64,000 nucleotides of DNA from Polaromonas sp. (GCA_013297865.1 JAAFIP010000002.1:310001-374000); one strand, 5' to 3'; positions 53,555 through 63,767 are shown, counted from the first letter of the stretch. Made by a program: numbers and translations. The notes: generated from the letters alone by a model not told the origin.

Positions 53555-53567
53555 GCACGCGGCTGAC

Positions 53568-53598
53568 AAAAAAGCCACCTCGCGAGGTGGCTTTTTTT
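53568..53598. terminator. Bidirectional rho-independent terminator between lysC and argH
   Basis: Perfect stem GCCACCT-cgcg-AGGTGGC with six A residues on the left and seven T residues on the right, so it can serve lysC (plus) and argH (minus), whose ends lie 14 and 21 bases away. Confidence 0.95.
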
Positions 53599-53618
53599 AT
53601 GCACAGGCGCAATGCCGC

Positions 53619-55064
<1,446 letters not shown>

Positions 55065-55163
55065 GGTGTGGTGATCAAACGCGCTTCAGACAGGGAGGGC
55101 CACGCAGGCTGTATTTGCTTTGGGTGCCAAGACTGGCATACTTGAGTATCAGATTCTAACTTT

Positions 55164-56249
55164 GTGACACCCCAGACCGTGCAAACCCGTTTCGGCACCT
55201 CAACCCTAGAGCCTACTGGCCCCCTGCGGGCAAGCCCCGACCTGACCTTGCCATTGCCTGACCCGCAGGTCGAGCAGGCCCCGGTGCTGATTTTTGACGC
55301 CTGCCATGTGGGCGTGATTTTGCGTGCCGTGCTGTTTGTGCAGGTGGTGCTGGCGGTGGGCGTCATGTTTGGCGCGGCCAACCCGATGGACTGGCTGGGC
55401 CGGTTGGCCCTCATGACAGGCGCATCCTTGCCTGCCACCCTGGCCTGGCTGATCGCGGCCTGCGCGCTGAAAAAACCCTTGCAGCTGCTGTCCAGAGTCG
55501 GGCAGTGGACTGGAGGCATTGCGCTGGGTGTGCTGGCGGGGCTGTACGGCTGCGGCATATTGGCTTTTATCGGCGTGGCGCAGGACGTGCCCTGGCTGGC
55601 CAGTGCGGCCGCTGGTGCCCTGCTGGCAGCAGCCCTGGTGGCTGCCCTGGTGTGGCGCGCTGCGGGCAAGGCGCCGGCCAGCGCCAATGCCCGGCTGGCA
55701 GAGCTGCAGTCGCGCATCCGCCCGCATTTTCTGTTCAACACCCTCAACAGCGCGATTGCCCTGGTGCGCGCCGAGCCAGCGCGGGCCGAGGCGGTGCTGG
55801 AAGACCTCAGCGAGCTGTTTCGCAGCGCCCTGGTGGACCGCGGTGATTCCGTCAGCCTGGAGCAGGAGATTGCACTGGCGCAGCACTATCTGGCCATTGA
55901 GCAGGTGCGCTTTGGCGCAAGGCTGAGGGTGCATTGGGTGCTTGATCCCCATGCCAGCCAGGCCAAGGTGCCGCCGCTGCTGCTGCAGCCTCTGGTAGAA
56001 AATGCGGTCAAGCACGGCGTGGAGCCCAGCGCCGAGGGTGCCGAGGTGAAAATCAGCACCCAGCGCCGTGGCAGCACCGTGGTAGTAAAGGTGACCAATA
56101 CCGTGCCAGCAGGCCACGGCGCCAAGGGACACGGTGTGGCCCTGCGCAATGTGCACGACCGTCTGCGCCTGCTGCACGATGTGCAAACCGCTTTTCGCGC
56201 TACCATGGTCGATGGTGTCTACCAAGTGCGTATCGAGGTACCGGCATGA
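55164..56249 (+). CDS. algZ: Sensor histidine kinase of the LytS/AlgZ family
   Basis: A 361-residue membrane sensor with four hydrophobic segments (about 45-165) and a His_kinase/HATPase module. The phosphoacceptor is His188 in RIRPHFLFNTLNS, and the ATP-binding N box is LLLQPLVENAVKHGVEP; ALRNVHDRLRLLHD is the C-terminal motif of this family. It starts with GTG at 55164. Its stop overlaps the regulator start by four bases. In Pseudomonas the equivalent argH-algZ-algR locus controls pili and exopolysaccharide; a link to the pilus cluster in this window is plausible but unproven. Confidence 0.87.
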   Translation: MTPQTVQTRFGTSTLEPTGPLRASPDLTLPLPDPQVEQAPVLIFDACHVGVILRAVLFVQVVLAVGVMFGAANPMDWLGRLALMTGASLPATLAWLIAACALKKPLQLLSRVGQWTGGIALGVLAGLYGCGILAFIGVAQDVPWLASAAAGALLAAALVAALVWRAAGKAPASANARLAELQSRIRPHFLFNTLNSAIALVRAEPARAEAVLEDLSELFRSALVDRGDSVSLEQEIALAQHYLAIEQVRFGARLRVHWVLDPHASQAKVPPLLLQPLVENAVKHGVEPSAEGAEVKISTQRRGSTVVVKVTNTVPAGHGAKGHGVALRNVHDRLRLLHDVQTAFRATMVDGVYQVRIEVPA

Positions 56250-57031
56250 GTGATCTGAATGTGTTGATCGTGGACGATGAGCTGCTGGCGCGCTCGCGCA
56301 TGCGCACCTTGCTGGGCGATTGCAGGCAGCCCAAGTGTGAAGTGATCGACGAAGCAGCGGACGCCATGCAGGCCCTGCAGGCCCTGAAGAAAAATCCCTG
56401 CGATGTTGCGCTGCTGGACATCCACATGCCTGGCACAGACGGGCTGCAGCTGGCCCGCGAGCTGCAGGCACTGCAGCCCGAGCTAGGCATCATTTTTGTC
56501 ACTGCCCATGCCCAGCATGCCCTGGAAGCCTTTGATCTGGAAGTGGTGGATTACCTGACCAAGCCTGTGCGCCTGGAGCGCCTGGAAAAAGCCCTGAGCA
56601 AGGCGCTACAAAAAAAGGAGCTGGCCGCGCGATTGAATATTGGGCTGGAGCCTGGTTTGATGCAGGAAACGCTGATCATCCAGGACCGCGGCCGCACCGA
56701 GCGTGTGCCCTTGCCAGAGGTGCTGTACTTCAAAGCCGAGCTCAAGTATGTGACGGTGCGTACAGCGCACAAAAGCTATATCCTGGATGGCTCGCTCAAT
56801 GACCTGGAATCGCGTTATGGTGAGCACTATCTGCGCATCCACCGCAACACCCTGGTGGCCAAGCGTGCCATGCGTGCGCTGGAGCGCTACGTGGCACCTG
56901 CTGATGAGCAGGACGAGGACAGCCCGGATGTCGAGGGCTGGGCCGTGCGCCTGCGCGGCGTGGACGATGCTCTGCTGGTATCGCGCAGGCAGCTGTCAGC
57001 GGTGCGGGCAGCGATTGCCTCCACCTCCTGA
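56246..57031 (+). CDS. algR: LytTR-type response regulator (AlgR-like)
   Basis: A 261-residue response regulator with a receiver domain (phosphorylated Asp58 in VALLDIHMPGTDG, Lys106 in DYLTKPVRL) and a LytTR DNA-binding domain (about 145-250; RTERVPLPEVLYFKAELKYVTVRT, SLNDLESRYGEHYLRIHRNTLVAK). It is translationally coupled to the sensor gene. The linker between domains contains a stretch resembling the dispersed element. A short acidic insertion (DEQDEDSPDVEG) interrupts the LytTR end. hemC, which follows algR in several proteobacteria, is not next here. Confidence 0.9.
   Translation: MSDLNVLIVDDELLARSRMRTLLGDCRQPKCEVIDEAADAMQALQALKKNPCDVALLDIHMPGTDGLQLARELQALQPELGIIFVTAHAQHALEAFDLEVVDYLTKPVRLERLEKALSKALQKKELAARLNIGLEPGLMQETLIIQDRGRTERVPLPEVLYFKAELKYVTVRTAHKSYILDGSLNDLESRYGEHYLRIHRNTLVAKRAMRALERYVAPADEQDEDSPDVEGWAVRLRGVDDALLVSRRQLSAVRAAIASTS
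56605..56652 (-). repeat. Element-like segment in the algR linker (copy 11, diverged)
   Basis: The order GCTAC-A7-GGAGCTG, then GCCGCGCGAT, then ATATTGGGCTGGAGCC follows the reverse-oriented element (hairpin arm, GC-rich core, TATTGGGCTG outer arm), but with a small insertion and several changes. It encodes QKKELAARLNIGLEP in the inter-domain linker, similar to the peptide at copy 3 in the oxoprolinase gene. Confidence 0.4.
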
Positions 57032-57033
57032 TG

Positions 57034-57681
57034 TCAGGGCGCGAGCCGCTCGCGCACCCATTCGCTGTCTTTGAGCGTGTAGCGCAACCGGTCGTGCAGG
57101 CGGCTGCGGCGGCCTTGCCAGAATTGCCACTCGTCCGGCACCAGCCGGTAGCCGCCCCAGTGCGGCGGGCGCGGTGGTTTGTCACCATACAGCGCTTCAA
57201 TGCGTTTCGTCTCTATTTCTAACACCTCGCGGTTGGCAATTACCTCGCTTTGGGCACTGGCCCAGGCGCCAATGCGGCTGCCCAGTGGCCGACTGTGGAA
57301 GTAGGCGTCACTTTCTTCTGCGCTGACCTTCTCCACACGGCCTTCAATGCGCACCGTACGCTCCATCTCCACCCAGTGAAACTGCAATGAGGCCAGTGGA
57401 TTGCCTGCCAGCTCATGGCCCTTGCGCGACTGGTAATTGGTATACCAGACGATGCCGCGTGCATCCAGACCCTTGATCAGCACGATGCGCGTGGAAGGCC
57501 GCAGGTTGCTGCCCACCGTGGCCAAGGTCATGGCGTTGGGCTCAGGCACCTTGTGGGCAATGGCTTCGTTCAGCCAGCCATCGAACTGGGCAAACGGGTC
57601 CTGAGAGGCGGTCGATTCCAGCAGCTCAGCCAGTTCGTAGCTTTTGCGCAGGTCGGCGATGGGGGTAGAGGTTTGGGGCAT
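57034..57681 (-). CDS. pdxH: Pyridoxamine 5'-phosphate oxidase
   Basis: A 215-residue FMN enzyme that oxidises pyridoxine/pyridoxamine 5'-phosphate to PLP. Conserved blocks are [62 protein letters not shown] and the C-terminal [27 protein letters not shown]. Length is normal. It converges with algR, two bases apart. Confidence 0.96.
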   Translation of the reverse strand: MPQTSTPIADLRKSYELAELLESTASQDPFAQFDGWLNEAIAHKVPEPNAMTLATVGSNLRPSTRIVLIKGLDARGIVWYTNYQSRKGHELAGNPLASLQFHWVEMERTVRIEGRVEKVSAEESDAYFHSRPLGSRIGAWASAQSEVIANREVLEIETKRIEALYGDKPPRPPHWGGYRLVPDEWQFWQGRRSRLHDRLRYTLKDSEWVRERLAP

Positions 57682-57794
57682 AAGCAGAGTGTAAGAGCTT
57701 CAGCATGGCTTGCGCAGCCAAGGGGTCATGCGATCAACCAGCAATAGCCCCAGACCGCACTTTGGCATAGCGCTGGCGCTAGCATCTCACACCA

Positions 57795-58802
57795 ATGGAT
57801 TCGCTATCACAACTTGTTTTAGGTGCTGCCTGCGGTGTGGCGGTTATGGGGCGGCGCACGGCGGTGTGGAAGGCGGCGCTATGGGGCGGCATCGCGGGCA
57901 CACTGCCTGACCTGGACGCATTGATCGATTTTGGCGACCCTGTGCGCAACATGACTTATCACCGAGCGGAAAGCCACGGTTTGTTTTACCTGACTTTGCT
58001 GGCGCCAGCGATGGCTTGGCTGGTCAGCAGGGTGCATGGCCAGGTGCCGCTCTTCAAGCGATGGTGTGTGGCGCTGTGGCTGGCGCTGTTTACACACCCG
58101 CTGCTTGATACTTTCACCATTTACGGTACCCAGCTGCTACAGCCATTTTCCGAGCAGCCTTTTGGCATTGGCAGCATGTTCATCATCGATCCGCTGTACA
58201 CACTGCCTTTGCTGGTGGGTCTGATTCTGGCGCTCACCATGAAACAGTTTGCGGGGCTGCGCTGGAATGCACTGGCTCTGGGTTTTTCTTGCGTGTATCT
58301 GGCCTGGAGCGTGCTTGCGCAGGCACATGTGGAGCGCATCTTGCGCACACAGCTGGCCGCGCAAGGGCAGGGCAACGCAAAGCTGTTCGTTACACCTGCG
58401 CCGCTGAACACCATCGTTTGGCGCGTGGTGGTCATGGGCGAGCAAAGCTACTCAGAAGGTTTTTACTCGTTTTTTGATAAGAGCCGCAGCATCAAGCTAG
58501 ACAGCTTTGCGCACCAGAGCGCTTTGATCAACGAGCTCAAAGGCAACTGGTCAGCCGAGCGCATGTCTTGGTTCACACATGGTTTTTACAGCTTGCGCGA
58601 AGTCAAAGGCGAAGCCATCCTGAGTGACCTGCGCATGGGGCAAGAGCCCGGCTATGTGTTTCAGTTCGCACTAGCGCGGCGCGAGGGCACTGCCTGGAAA
58701 GAGATTACTCCGATAGCTCGGGGCAACCGAGGTGATGCAGCCAAAGCCCTGCCATGGCTATGGGCGCGCATCAAAGGGCATGACGTCCCACCACCGCGGT
58801 AA
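57795..58802 (+). CDS. Membrane-bound metal-dependent hydrolase (YdjM/DUF457 family)
   Basis: A 335-residue inner-membrane protein of the YdjM family, described as membrane-bound metal-dependent hydrolases of unknown substrate. Metal-ligand candidates are clustered in DSLSQLVLGAACG, GTLPDLDALID, YHRAESHGLF and FTHPLLDTFT. Five hydrophobic segments occupy the first two thirds; the last third is a soluble domain. It is nine bases upstream of the AraC-family gene, so the two are probably co-transcribed. Confidence 0.85.
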   Translation: MDSLSQLVLGAACGVAVMGRRTAVWKAALWGGIAGTLPDLDALIDFGDPVRNMTYHRAESHGLFYLTLLAPAMAWLVSRVHGQVPLFKRWCVALWLALFTHPLLDTFTIYGTQLLQPFSEQPFGIGSMFIIDPLYTLPLLVGLILALTMKQFAGLRWNALALGFSCVYLAWSVLAQAHVERILRTQLAAQGQGNAKLFVTPAPLNTIVWRVVVMGEQSYSEGFYSFFDKSRSIKLDSFAHQSALINELKGNWSAERMSWFTHGFYSLREVKGEAILSDLRMGQEPGYVFQFALARREGTAWKEITPIARGNRGDAAKALPWLWARIKGHDVPPPR

Positions 58803-58811
58803 GGAATCAGT

Positions 58812-59699
58812 ATGAGCGATCTGCAAAGCGAACTCTCTTTTGCCAAGCAAGGCAGCAAGCAAGCCCTGCCCACGCTGGCGCATGCCAAGATCTTTGCCAC
58901 CTCCAAAACCTATGGCTGGGATGGCATTTACGCTGAGGTGGGGGAGAACCAAGGCTGGCATGTGGAAGACATGGTGCCCGTGGGCCATTACATTGCTATT
59001 TCGCGCGATACCGAAGATTTTCATTTCAAGGTGCGCGATGCAGCTGGAGCATGGGTGCCTGTGGTGATGAAGCCCGGTTCGTTGTGGATTCAGCCCGCCC
59101 ATCAGCCCTTCAGCTTTGATGTGCAAACCATGGCGCGCTGGTGTGGCGTGATCGTGCAGCCGGCCAAGCTCAAAGCGCTGGTGGGCTCTGAATCAGCGGT
59201 CGAGCCCGTGATCGGCCTGCATGATGAGGTGCTCACGCCGGTGATGCAAGCTATTTGCGCCGAGGTGCTTCGCGGCGGTAGCTCGGGGCGCAAGTTCGCC
59301 GAAGCCATGACGCTGGTGATCGGCACGCAGCTTCTGCGCCTTTTCGGCGAGGCCAATGCCGCGCCTAAAGGCGGCATCACTGGGCGGCAACTGCGCCTTG
59401 TGGCTGACCATGTGGATCAGCGAATCGATCGAGATATTTCTGTCGAGAAGCTTGCGCAATTGGTCGGGTTATCCGAGGCGCATTTCGCCCGCGCTTTCAA
59501 GCAAACCACAGGTGTGTCACCCCACAAATACGTCACCGAGCGCCGGCTGGAGCGCGGCAAGCGCTTGCTGGCAGACACGCAAGACTCGATTGCCCAAATT
59601 GCCCTGGATTGCGGCTTCGCAGATCAAGCGCATTTTGCGCGCAGCTTTGCGCAGCACTACGGCAGCTCGCCATCTGTGCTGCGTAAATCTATAGTTTAG
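58812..59699 (+). CDS. AraC-family transcriptional regulator
   Basis: A 295-residue regulator with a C-terminal AraC/XylS DNA-binding domain (about 195-295): DRDISVEKLAQLVGLSEAHFARAFKQ and DSIAQIALDCGFADQAHFARSFAQHYGSSPS are the two helix-turn-helix motifs. The N-terminal 190 residues are a cupin-like sensor region. It is preceded closely by the YdjM-type gene and its 3' end overlaps the KAP NTPase end by four bases. Its targets are unknown; the duplicated operator-like sites at 62.1 and 63.0 kb are candidates by proximity only. Confidence 0.92.
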   Translation: MSDLQSELSFAKQGSKQALPTLAHAKIFATSKTYGWDGIYAEVGENQGWHVEDMVPVGHYIAISRDTEDFHFKVRDAAGAWVPVVMKPGSLWIQPAHQPFSFDVQTMARWCGVIVQPAKLKALVGSESAVEPVIGLHDEVLTPVMQAICAEVLRGGSSGRKFAEAMTLVIGTQLLRLFGEANAAPKGGITGRQLRLVADHVDQRIDRDISVEKLAQLVGLSEAHFARAFKQTTGVSPHKYVTERRLERGKRLLADTQDSIAQIALDCGFADQAHFARSFAQHYGSSPSVLRKSIV

Positions 59700-61891
59700 T
59701 CGTTATTGTTTTTATCTGCGCCCTGCCAAGCTCTCAGAAACTCTTTGACTTCCGAATCCTCATCTGCGCCAGCAAGTTCCTCTATGCGTCGCCGGAACGC
59801 ATCCAAGTCTACGAATCGGGCGATGCTCTTAGGACTGACTCGTGTCACGCGTTTAGCTACAGCGTCGCCCAACCCTTGTGTCCATGTGTACGAAGTGAAT
59901 GCTTTGGCTAGCAGCCGGACGCCAATATCGTTAGTGAGAGTATTGGAAGTCCATGCTCTTACTGCTGCTCCATCGTCAGTGGTGAGATCAACCCATGTAT
60001 GTAGAAGGAAGGACAAATCCTGATGTGCGAGCAAATTGCCGTTTGCTGCCGCAGCTTCGAGCCGCGACCGCAGGAGTGCACGTAGTAACTCCGCATCTAG
60101 CTCAGTGGTCAGACAATTTTCGGGTAGCTCCTGTTCTTTGCCTTCTCTCGGGTGGTAATCTGCCCAAGCTGAACTAGCAAAGTCGGCAAGCCAGCCTAAG
60201 GAAGCTGTGTCGCAAGCTTGAACGAAAATCCTGGAACGCTCGTCCAACGACATATGCTCTTTGGTTAGTGCTCGTAACAGCCAGTGCAGACGAAATTGAT
60301 TGCTACTTATGTTGAAGCCTTTTCCCGTATCGGCTTCAACGTTTATCACGTCTGCGATCTCAAATAGCGCAGTTAAAAGGGGTTGGATTTTAGCTCGATC
60401 TAAACGTCCGGCATGCGTATTCAGTTCATTTAGCCAAACGGCGGCCTTGGTGCCGCCTGATCGGCGAGTCACACTAGCAGCGCCACATAGCGTTGTCTTC
60501 ACATGGTCAACGTCATCTGCGCGAGCAAGGAATGCATCTAGCTCGATGCTTGTGATCACGTCATCGCCTACCGTGAAGCGGAAGTAGGAATCGAAATGGT
60601 CAGAGGAGCAAACGCGGCGTTGCATCGCCCACTGCCGAGTGAAGCCATTTCCATAGCTCGTATTTGCCCATACTGATTCCAATAATGGGAACAACCGCAT
60701 CAGAAGTTGCCGAATTTTGTCCTGATCTAGCGGCAGTACTGCGCTAAAGAACAAGTCGTTGAAGCGCACAGCTGTAGCTTCGCGATCACGCCCCCCAGTT
60801 TGTCTATCACCACAAAGATGTTCCTTGTTTTGTCGGATAGCTCTATAGATTGTTGGGTGCAGGAGTCTGAGCATCTCTAGGGCAACAAAGTCGGCTTTGT
60901 TCACATCACCAACCACCACTGGCCATGATACGCTAAGCGAATTAGCGAAGCGTGCAACATCTCGCGGCGTGCGCATCGCTGGCGAAACTCCTTCGTAGAA
61001 AATGTTCATGAAGCGCACCAAGTCCTCTTCTGCTGCTGCACCACAGATCGACTCGATCAGCGCAAGCAAATGCTGCTGAACGTCTAGCGACGATGGGTCG
61101 GGCAGCTCGAACGCGGCCTGCACAATTTTTTCTAGATAGTGTGGACCTTCCGACGGGTAGCGTTCACTCACGATCTTTTCGGCAAGCGGGCGGTCGTAAA
61201 CCAGAAGGTACATGACGTTTGGCAATCGGCCAACAGACTTGATCAGCCGGAAGATCAACAAGGCCTCATCGGGAGAAAGTCGGTCGATATCATCAATTAC
61301 TATGAGGAAGCGCTTTTTCTGTTCCCGTAAGGCCCTCGACAAATCGGCGTGAAGAGTCTCTACACTCTCATCTTGTTCGATCAGACCAGCTAGCCACTCC
61401 ATACCCTTTTCAGCAATACCCCCGGCGATCACTGCGCCAGCAGCTTCCGCGATTTTGCCTACTAGCGCACCTGCTCGAAGCAGTCGCGCACCGAGTTTTG
61501 GTAGCTTCCTTTTAACTTTATCACTCAGACTAGGACCTACGCCTGCGTAGAGTTCACGGAAGAAGGCCAGTGCAAGGGCATCCTCCCCTCTGAACCACCA
61601 GCAAGCAAAGTCAATGATGACAAGCTCGTCCACCTCGACTGCCTCAGCTAGATGATGCTTGCAAAGATTAACCGCGCTGCTCTTGCCGGAACCCCACGGA
61701 CCATTTATGCCGATCGCAGATCCTTCGGGTGACTGCATCTTGCGAATGCTTGAAGCCAAAGCCTGGGCAAACGGATCGATACCAAAGCGATCCTCGCCAG
61801 GGCTGATGATGGGTTTGTCGTTGTAATGCATGTACTCAGTCATGGATTTATCGAAGATAGGTTGAGTATCTAGCATAGCGCTGCAAGACAT
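59696..61891 (-). CDS. KAP-family P-loop NTPase
   Basis: A 731-residue STAND-like KAP NTPase. Walker A is GPWGSGKS (64-71), Walker B is RFLIVIDDIDRLSP (194-207), and the inserted region between them (about 140-172) is rich in Ala/Gly and hydrophobic residues, where KAP proteins often carry membrane segments. The C-terminal 400 residues are helical with no recognised effector. GGAA precedes the ATG at 61891. It stands alone and is less GC-rich than core genes here, which suggests acquisition. KAP NTPases include the F-plasmid phage-exclusion protein PifA, so an anti-phage role is possible but unproven. Confidence 0.86.
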   Translation of the reverse strand: MSCSAMLDTQPIFDKSMTEYMHYNDKPIISPGEDRFGIDPFAQALASSIRKMQSPEGSAIGINGPWGSGKSSAVNLCKHHLAEAVEVDELVIIDFACWWFRGEDALALAFFRELYAGVGPSLSDKVKRKLPKLGARLLRAGALVGKIAEAAGAVIAGGIAEKGMEWLAGLIEQDESVETLHADLSRALREQKKRFLIVIDDIDRLSPDEALLIFRLIKSVGRLPNVMYLLVYDRPLAEKIVSERYPSEGPHYLEKIVQAAFELPDPSSLDVQQHLLALIESICGAAAEEDLVRFMNIFYEGVSPAMRTPRDVARFANSLSVSWPVVVGDVNKADFVALEMLRLLHPTIYRAIRQNKEHLCGDRQTGGRDREATAVRFNDLFFSAVLPLDQDKIRQLLMRLFPLLESVWANTSYGNGFTRQWAMQRRVCSSDHFDSYFRFTVGDDVITSIELDAFLARADDVDHVKTTLCGAASVTRRSGGTKAAVWLNELNTHAGRLDRAKIQPLLTALFEIADVINVEADTGKGFNISSNQFRLHWLLRALTKEHMSLDERSRIFVQACDTASLGWLADFASSAWADYHPREGKEQELPENCLTTELDAELLRALLRSRLEAAAANGNLLAHQDLSFLLHTWVDLTTDDGAAVRAWTSNTLTNDIGVRLLAKAFTSYTWTQGLGDAVAKRVTRVSPKSIARFVDLDAFRRRIEELAGADEDSEVKEFLRAWQGADKNNND

Positions 61892-62071
61892 TGTTCCGCG
61901 CGAAAGTGCAGATTTAGGCAGAAATATTTATTGCTTAGATATAACCAACAGTTTTTGAATATCGCCTAACGACTGATGGCTAATAGCTGATTTTCTTTAA
62001 ATTTGCCAAAAACATATACGCTGGAATATCCAAACACCGCAGCTTTTGACAAGTCAGGGCAGAGCATTCCC

Positions 62072-62114
62072 GGAACAATTAACTCCATCGCAGCGACTGA
62101 ATCACAAGGTGTGA
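62072..62114 (+). promoter_or_regulatory. Operator-like region upstream of the SnoaL-like gene
   Basis: Contains GGAACAATTAACTCC (62072-62086) and the inverted repeat TCACA-agg-TGTGA (62102-62114). Both, with the same 15-base spacing, recur upstream of the first DUF4148-like gene at 63001-63043. Conservation of arrangement and symmetry in otherwise variable non-coding DNA points to a shared regulator-binding site. Confidence 0.6.
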
Positions 62115-62153
62115 GACGGGTTGCGAAGAGTTCAATGTTTTAGGAGTTTCATC

Positions 62154-62726
62154 ATGTCTACCCAATCCATCTTCGCCTCCACAGCATTAGCTTTTGCTGC
62201 ATCCTCATTTGCTCAAACCGCCACACCCCTTGGCCCGGTCGGTGAGCCCGAAGCTTCCAAAGTCATCAGCGTCGTCTCTAGCATTCCACTGGCTGTTGAT
62301 CTGGCGGCTTACGACATGGCAGAAAAAGCGTTTGCCCCCAAAGTGGTGATTGACTACACCAGCCTCTGGGGCGGCACGCCCAACACTATGTCACCGGCCG
62401 AGCTCATGACCGCATGGCGCGGCATTGTGCCCGGCTTTGATGCCACTTGGCATGAGCTGTCTCAAGTCACCGCTCAAGTCAATGGCAGCAAGGCCACGGC
62501 TGGCGCTTTCGTCGATGGCCGCCACTGGATTGGCGACAAGCTCTGGAGACCCGTGGGCAACTACGAATGGGATCTGGAGAAGCAGGGCGGCCAATGGAAA
62601 GTCACGCGCATGGCTTTCAATATGACGCAAGAGATCGGTGATCGGGCTGTGGCTTCGCTTGCGATGGAGAAGGCCAAGCAAAAAGCAGCGCAAGTCACGG
62701 GTGAGATCAAAGCGGTAGTGAAGTGA
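62154..62726 (+). CDS. Secreted SnoaL/NTF2-like protein
   Basis: A 190-residue exported protein with a signal peptide ending at SSFAQ (about residue 20) and an NTF2-like fold of the SnoaL type (LAAYDMAEKAFAPKVVIDYTSLWGG near 50, then GNYEWDLEKQGGQWKVTRMAF near 140). Such domains may be enzymes or ligand binders; no catalytic residues can be assigned. AGGAG precedes the ATG at 62154, and an in-frame start at 62121 is rejected. Its leader shares two conserved blocks with that of the next gene, suggesting a common regulator. Confidence 0.82.
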   Translation: MSTQSIFASTALAFAASSFAQTATPLGPVGEPEASKVISVVSSIPLAVDLAAYDMAEKAFAPKVVIDYTSLWGGTPNTMSPAELMTAWRGIVPGFDATWHELSQVTAQVNGSKATAGAFVDGRHWIGDKLWRPVGNYEWDLEKQGGQWKVTRMAFNMTQEIGDRAVASLAMEKAKQKAAQVTGEIKAVVK

Positions 62727-63000
62727 TCAAGATATGGTGGTGTTGACAAACAAAACGGCTCAGAGCCGAGCGATGTTGCATCAGCACAATTGACTTTGGT
62801 GCCGTTGAAAAGCGCTGACCCTAGCGGGCAATCAATACAACTAAATACTATTAAATAAATAGCAACATCTTCAATATATACCGTATTTACAGGTCGATAT
62901 ACCAATAAATTTTGTAAAAATATATTTACAGGATAGTTTAAAAGCAGGAGTATTTTGCAAGAACTCCGCAGTTTTTTTCAAGCCGATCTACAGCATTCTT
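62727..63000. other. AT-rich intergenic region between the SnoaL-like and DUF4148-like genes
   Basis: No gene found. The stretch from about 62825 to 62950 is strongly A/T-rich (runs such as AAATACTATTAAATAAATAG and AAATTTTGTAAAAATATATT). It could contain a promoter up-element or a nucleoid-protein target; no clear -35/-10 pair was settled. Confidence 0.4.
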
Positions 63001-63043
63001 GGAATAATTAATTCCATTGCAATAGCTGATTCACATGTTGTGA
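63001..63043 (+). promoter_or_regulatory. Operator-like region upstream of the DUF4148-like genes
   Basis: GGAATAATTAATTCC (63001-63015, arms GGAAT and ATTCC) followed after 15 bases by TCACA-tgt-TGTGA (63031-63043). The same two blocks at the same spacing are found at 62072-62114. They lie about 60-100 bases before the start codon of the first DUF4148-like gene. Confidence 0.6.
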
Positions 63044-63101
63044 GAAGCGTTGCGATAACAACCTTTTCTTCAACCTTTGTTCATTTTTTAGGAGTTAGAT
63101 C

Positions 63102-63404
63102 ATGAAAGCTTTTTCCACTCTCGTTATCACTTTGGGTTTGATGGCTGCTACCAGCGCATTTGCTGCAGATACTGACCGCTATGAGCCTACCGCTGCCGCC
63201 AGCAGTGTGTCTACGCTGACCCGCGCTGAAGTGCGTGCTGAGGCTGTTGCTGCGCTGGCCCAACAGCGTGTCATTGGCTACGTTGCCGAGACCGGCACCT
63301 CGCTCAAGCCCGCACCCGTTGCTGTGTCTTCCGTGACACGTGCTGAAGTGCGTATCGCTGCCCTGTCGGTTCAAGACGGTCCCTTTGACGGTGGCGCTTA
63401 CTAA
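63102..63404 (+). CDS. Small secreted DUF4148-like protein, copy A
   Basis: A 100-residue exported protein with signal peptide MKAFSTLVITLGLMAATSAFA. The mature chain contains the motif TRAEVRAEAVAAL and a second, weaker VTRAEVRIAAL, as in the DUF4148 family of small periplasmic proteins of Burkholderiales. TAGGAGTTAGATC before the ATG is a good ribosome-binding site. The last 20 residues differ from copy B (here ending DGPFDGGAY). The function is unknown. Confidence 0.82.
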   Translation: MKAFSTLVITLGLMAATSAFAADTDRYEPTAAASSVSTLTRAEVRAEAVAALAQQRVIGYVAETGTSLKPAPVAVSSVTRAEVRIAALSVQDGPFDGGAY

Positions 63405-63447
63405 GCTGTTTGCTGCATTTTTGTCTTTAACCATTGTTCTTTTTTTC

Positions 63448-63700
63448 TTAGGAGTTAGATCATGAAAGCTTTTTCCACTCTCGTTATCACTTTGGGTTTG
63501 ATGGCTGCTACCAGCGCATTTGCTGCAGATACTGACCGCCATCAGCCTACCGCTGCCGCCAGCAGCGTGTCTACGCTGACCCGCGCTGAAGTGCGTGCTG
63601 AGGCTGTTGCTGCGCTGGCCCAACAGCGTGCTATTGGCTACGTTGCCGAGACCGGCGCCTCGCTCAAGCCCGCACCTGTTGCCGCGTCTCCCGTGACGCG
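63448..63700 (+). repeat. Direct duplication of the DUF4148-like gene (matches 63088-63340)
   Basis: From the ribosome-binding site through about codon 80, the second gene repeats the first almost base for base, offset by exactly 360 bases. Similarity fades after about codon 80 and the upstream operator-like blocks are not duplicated, so the copied unit runs from just upstream of the AGGAG site into the 3' part of the gene. Confidence 0.9.
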
Positions 63701-63767
63701 CGCTGAGGTACGCGCTGCCGCCATCGAGGCGCGCTCTGCACAGTCGTTCAACGATGTGCGCGGCTGA
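63462..63767 (+). CDS. Small secreted DUF4148-like protein, copy B
   Basis: A 101-residue exported protein nearly identical to copy A in its signal peptide and first 70 residues, with both motif copies well preserved (TRAEVRAEAVAAL and VTRAEVRAAAIEA) and a distinct C-terminus (SFNDVRG). Because copy B keeps the second motif better, it may be closer to the ancestral form. It lies 57 bases after copy A without its own operator-like blocks, so it is likely co-transcribed. A terminator follows. Confidence 0.82.
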   Translation: MKAFSTLVITLGLMAATSAFAADTDRHQPTAAASSVSTLTRAEVRAEAVAALAQQRAIGYVAETGASLKPAPVAASPVTRAEVRAAAIEARSAQSFNDVRG

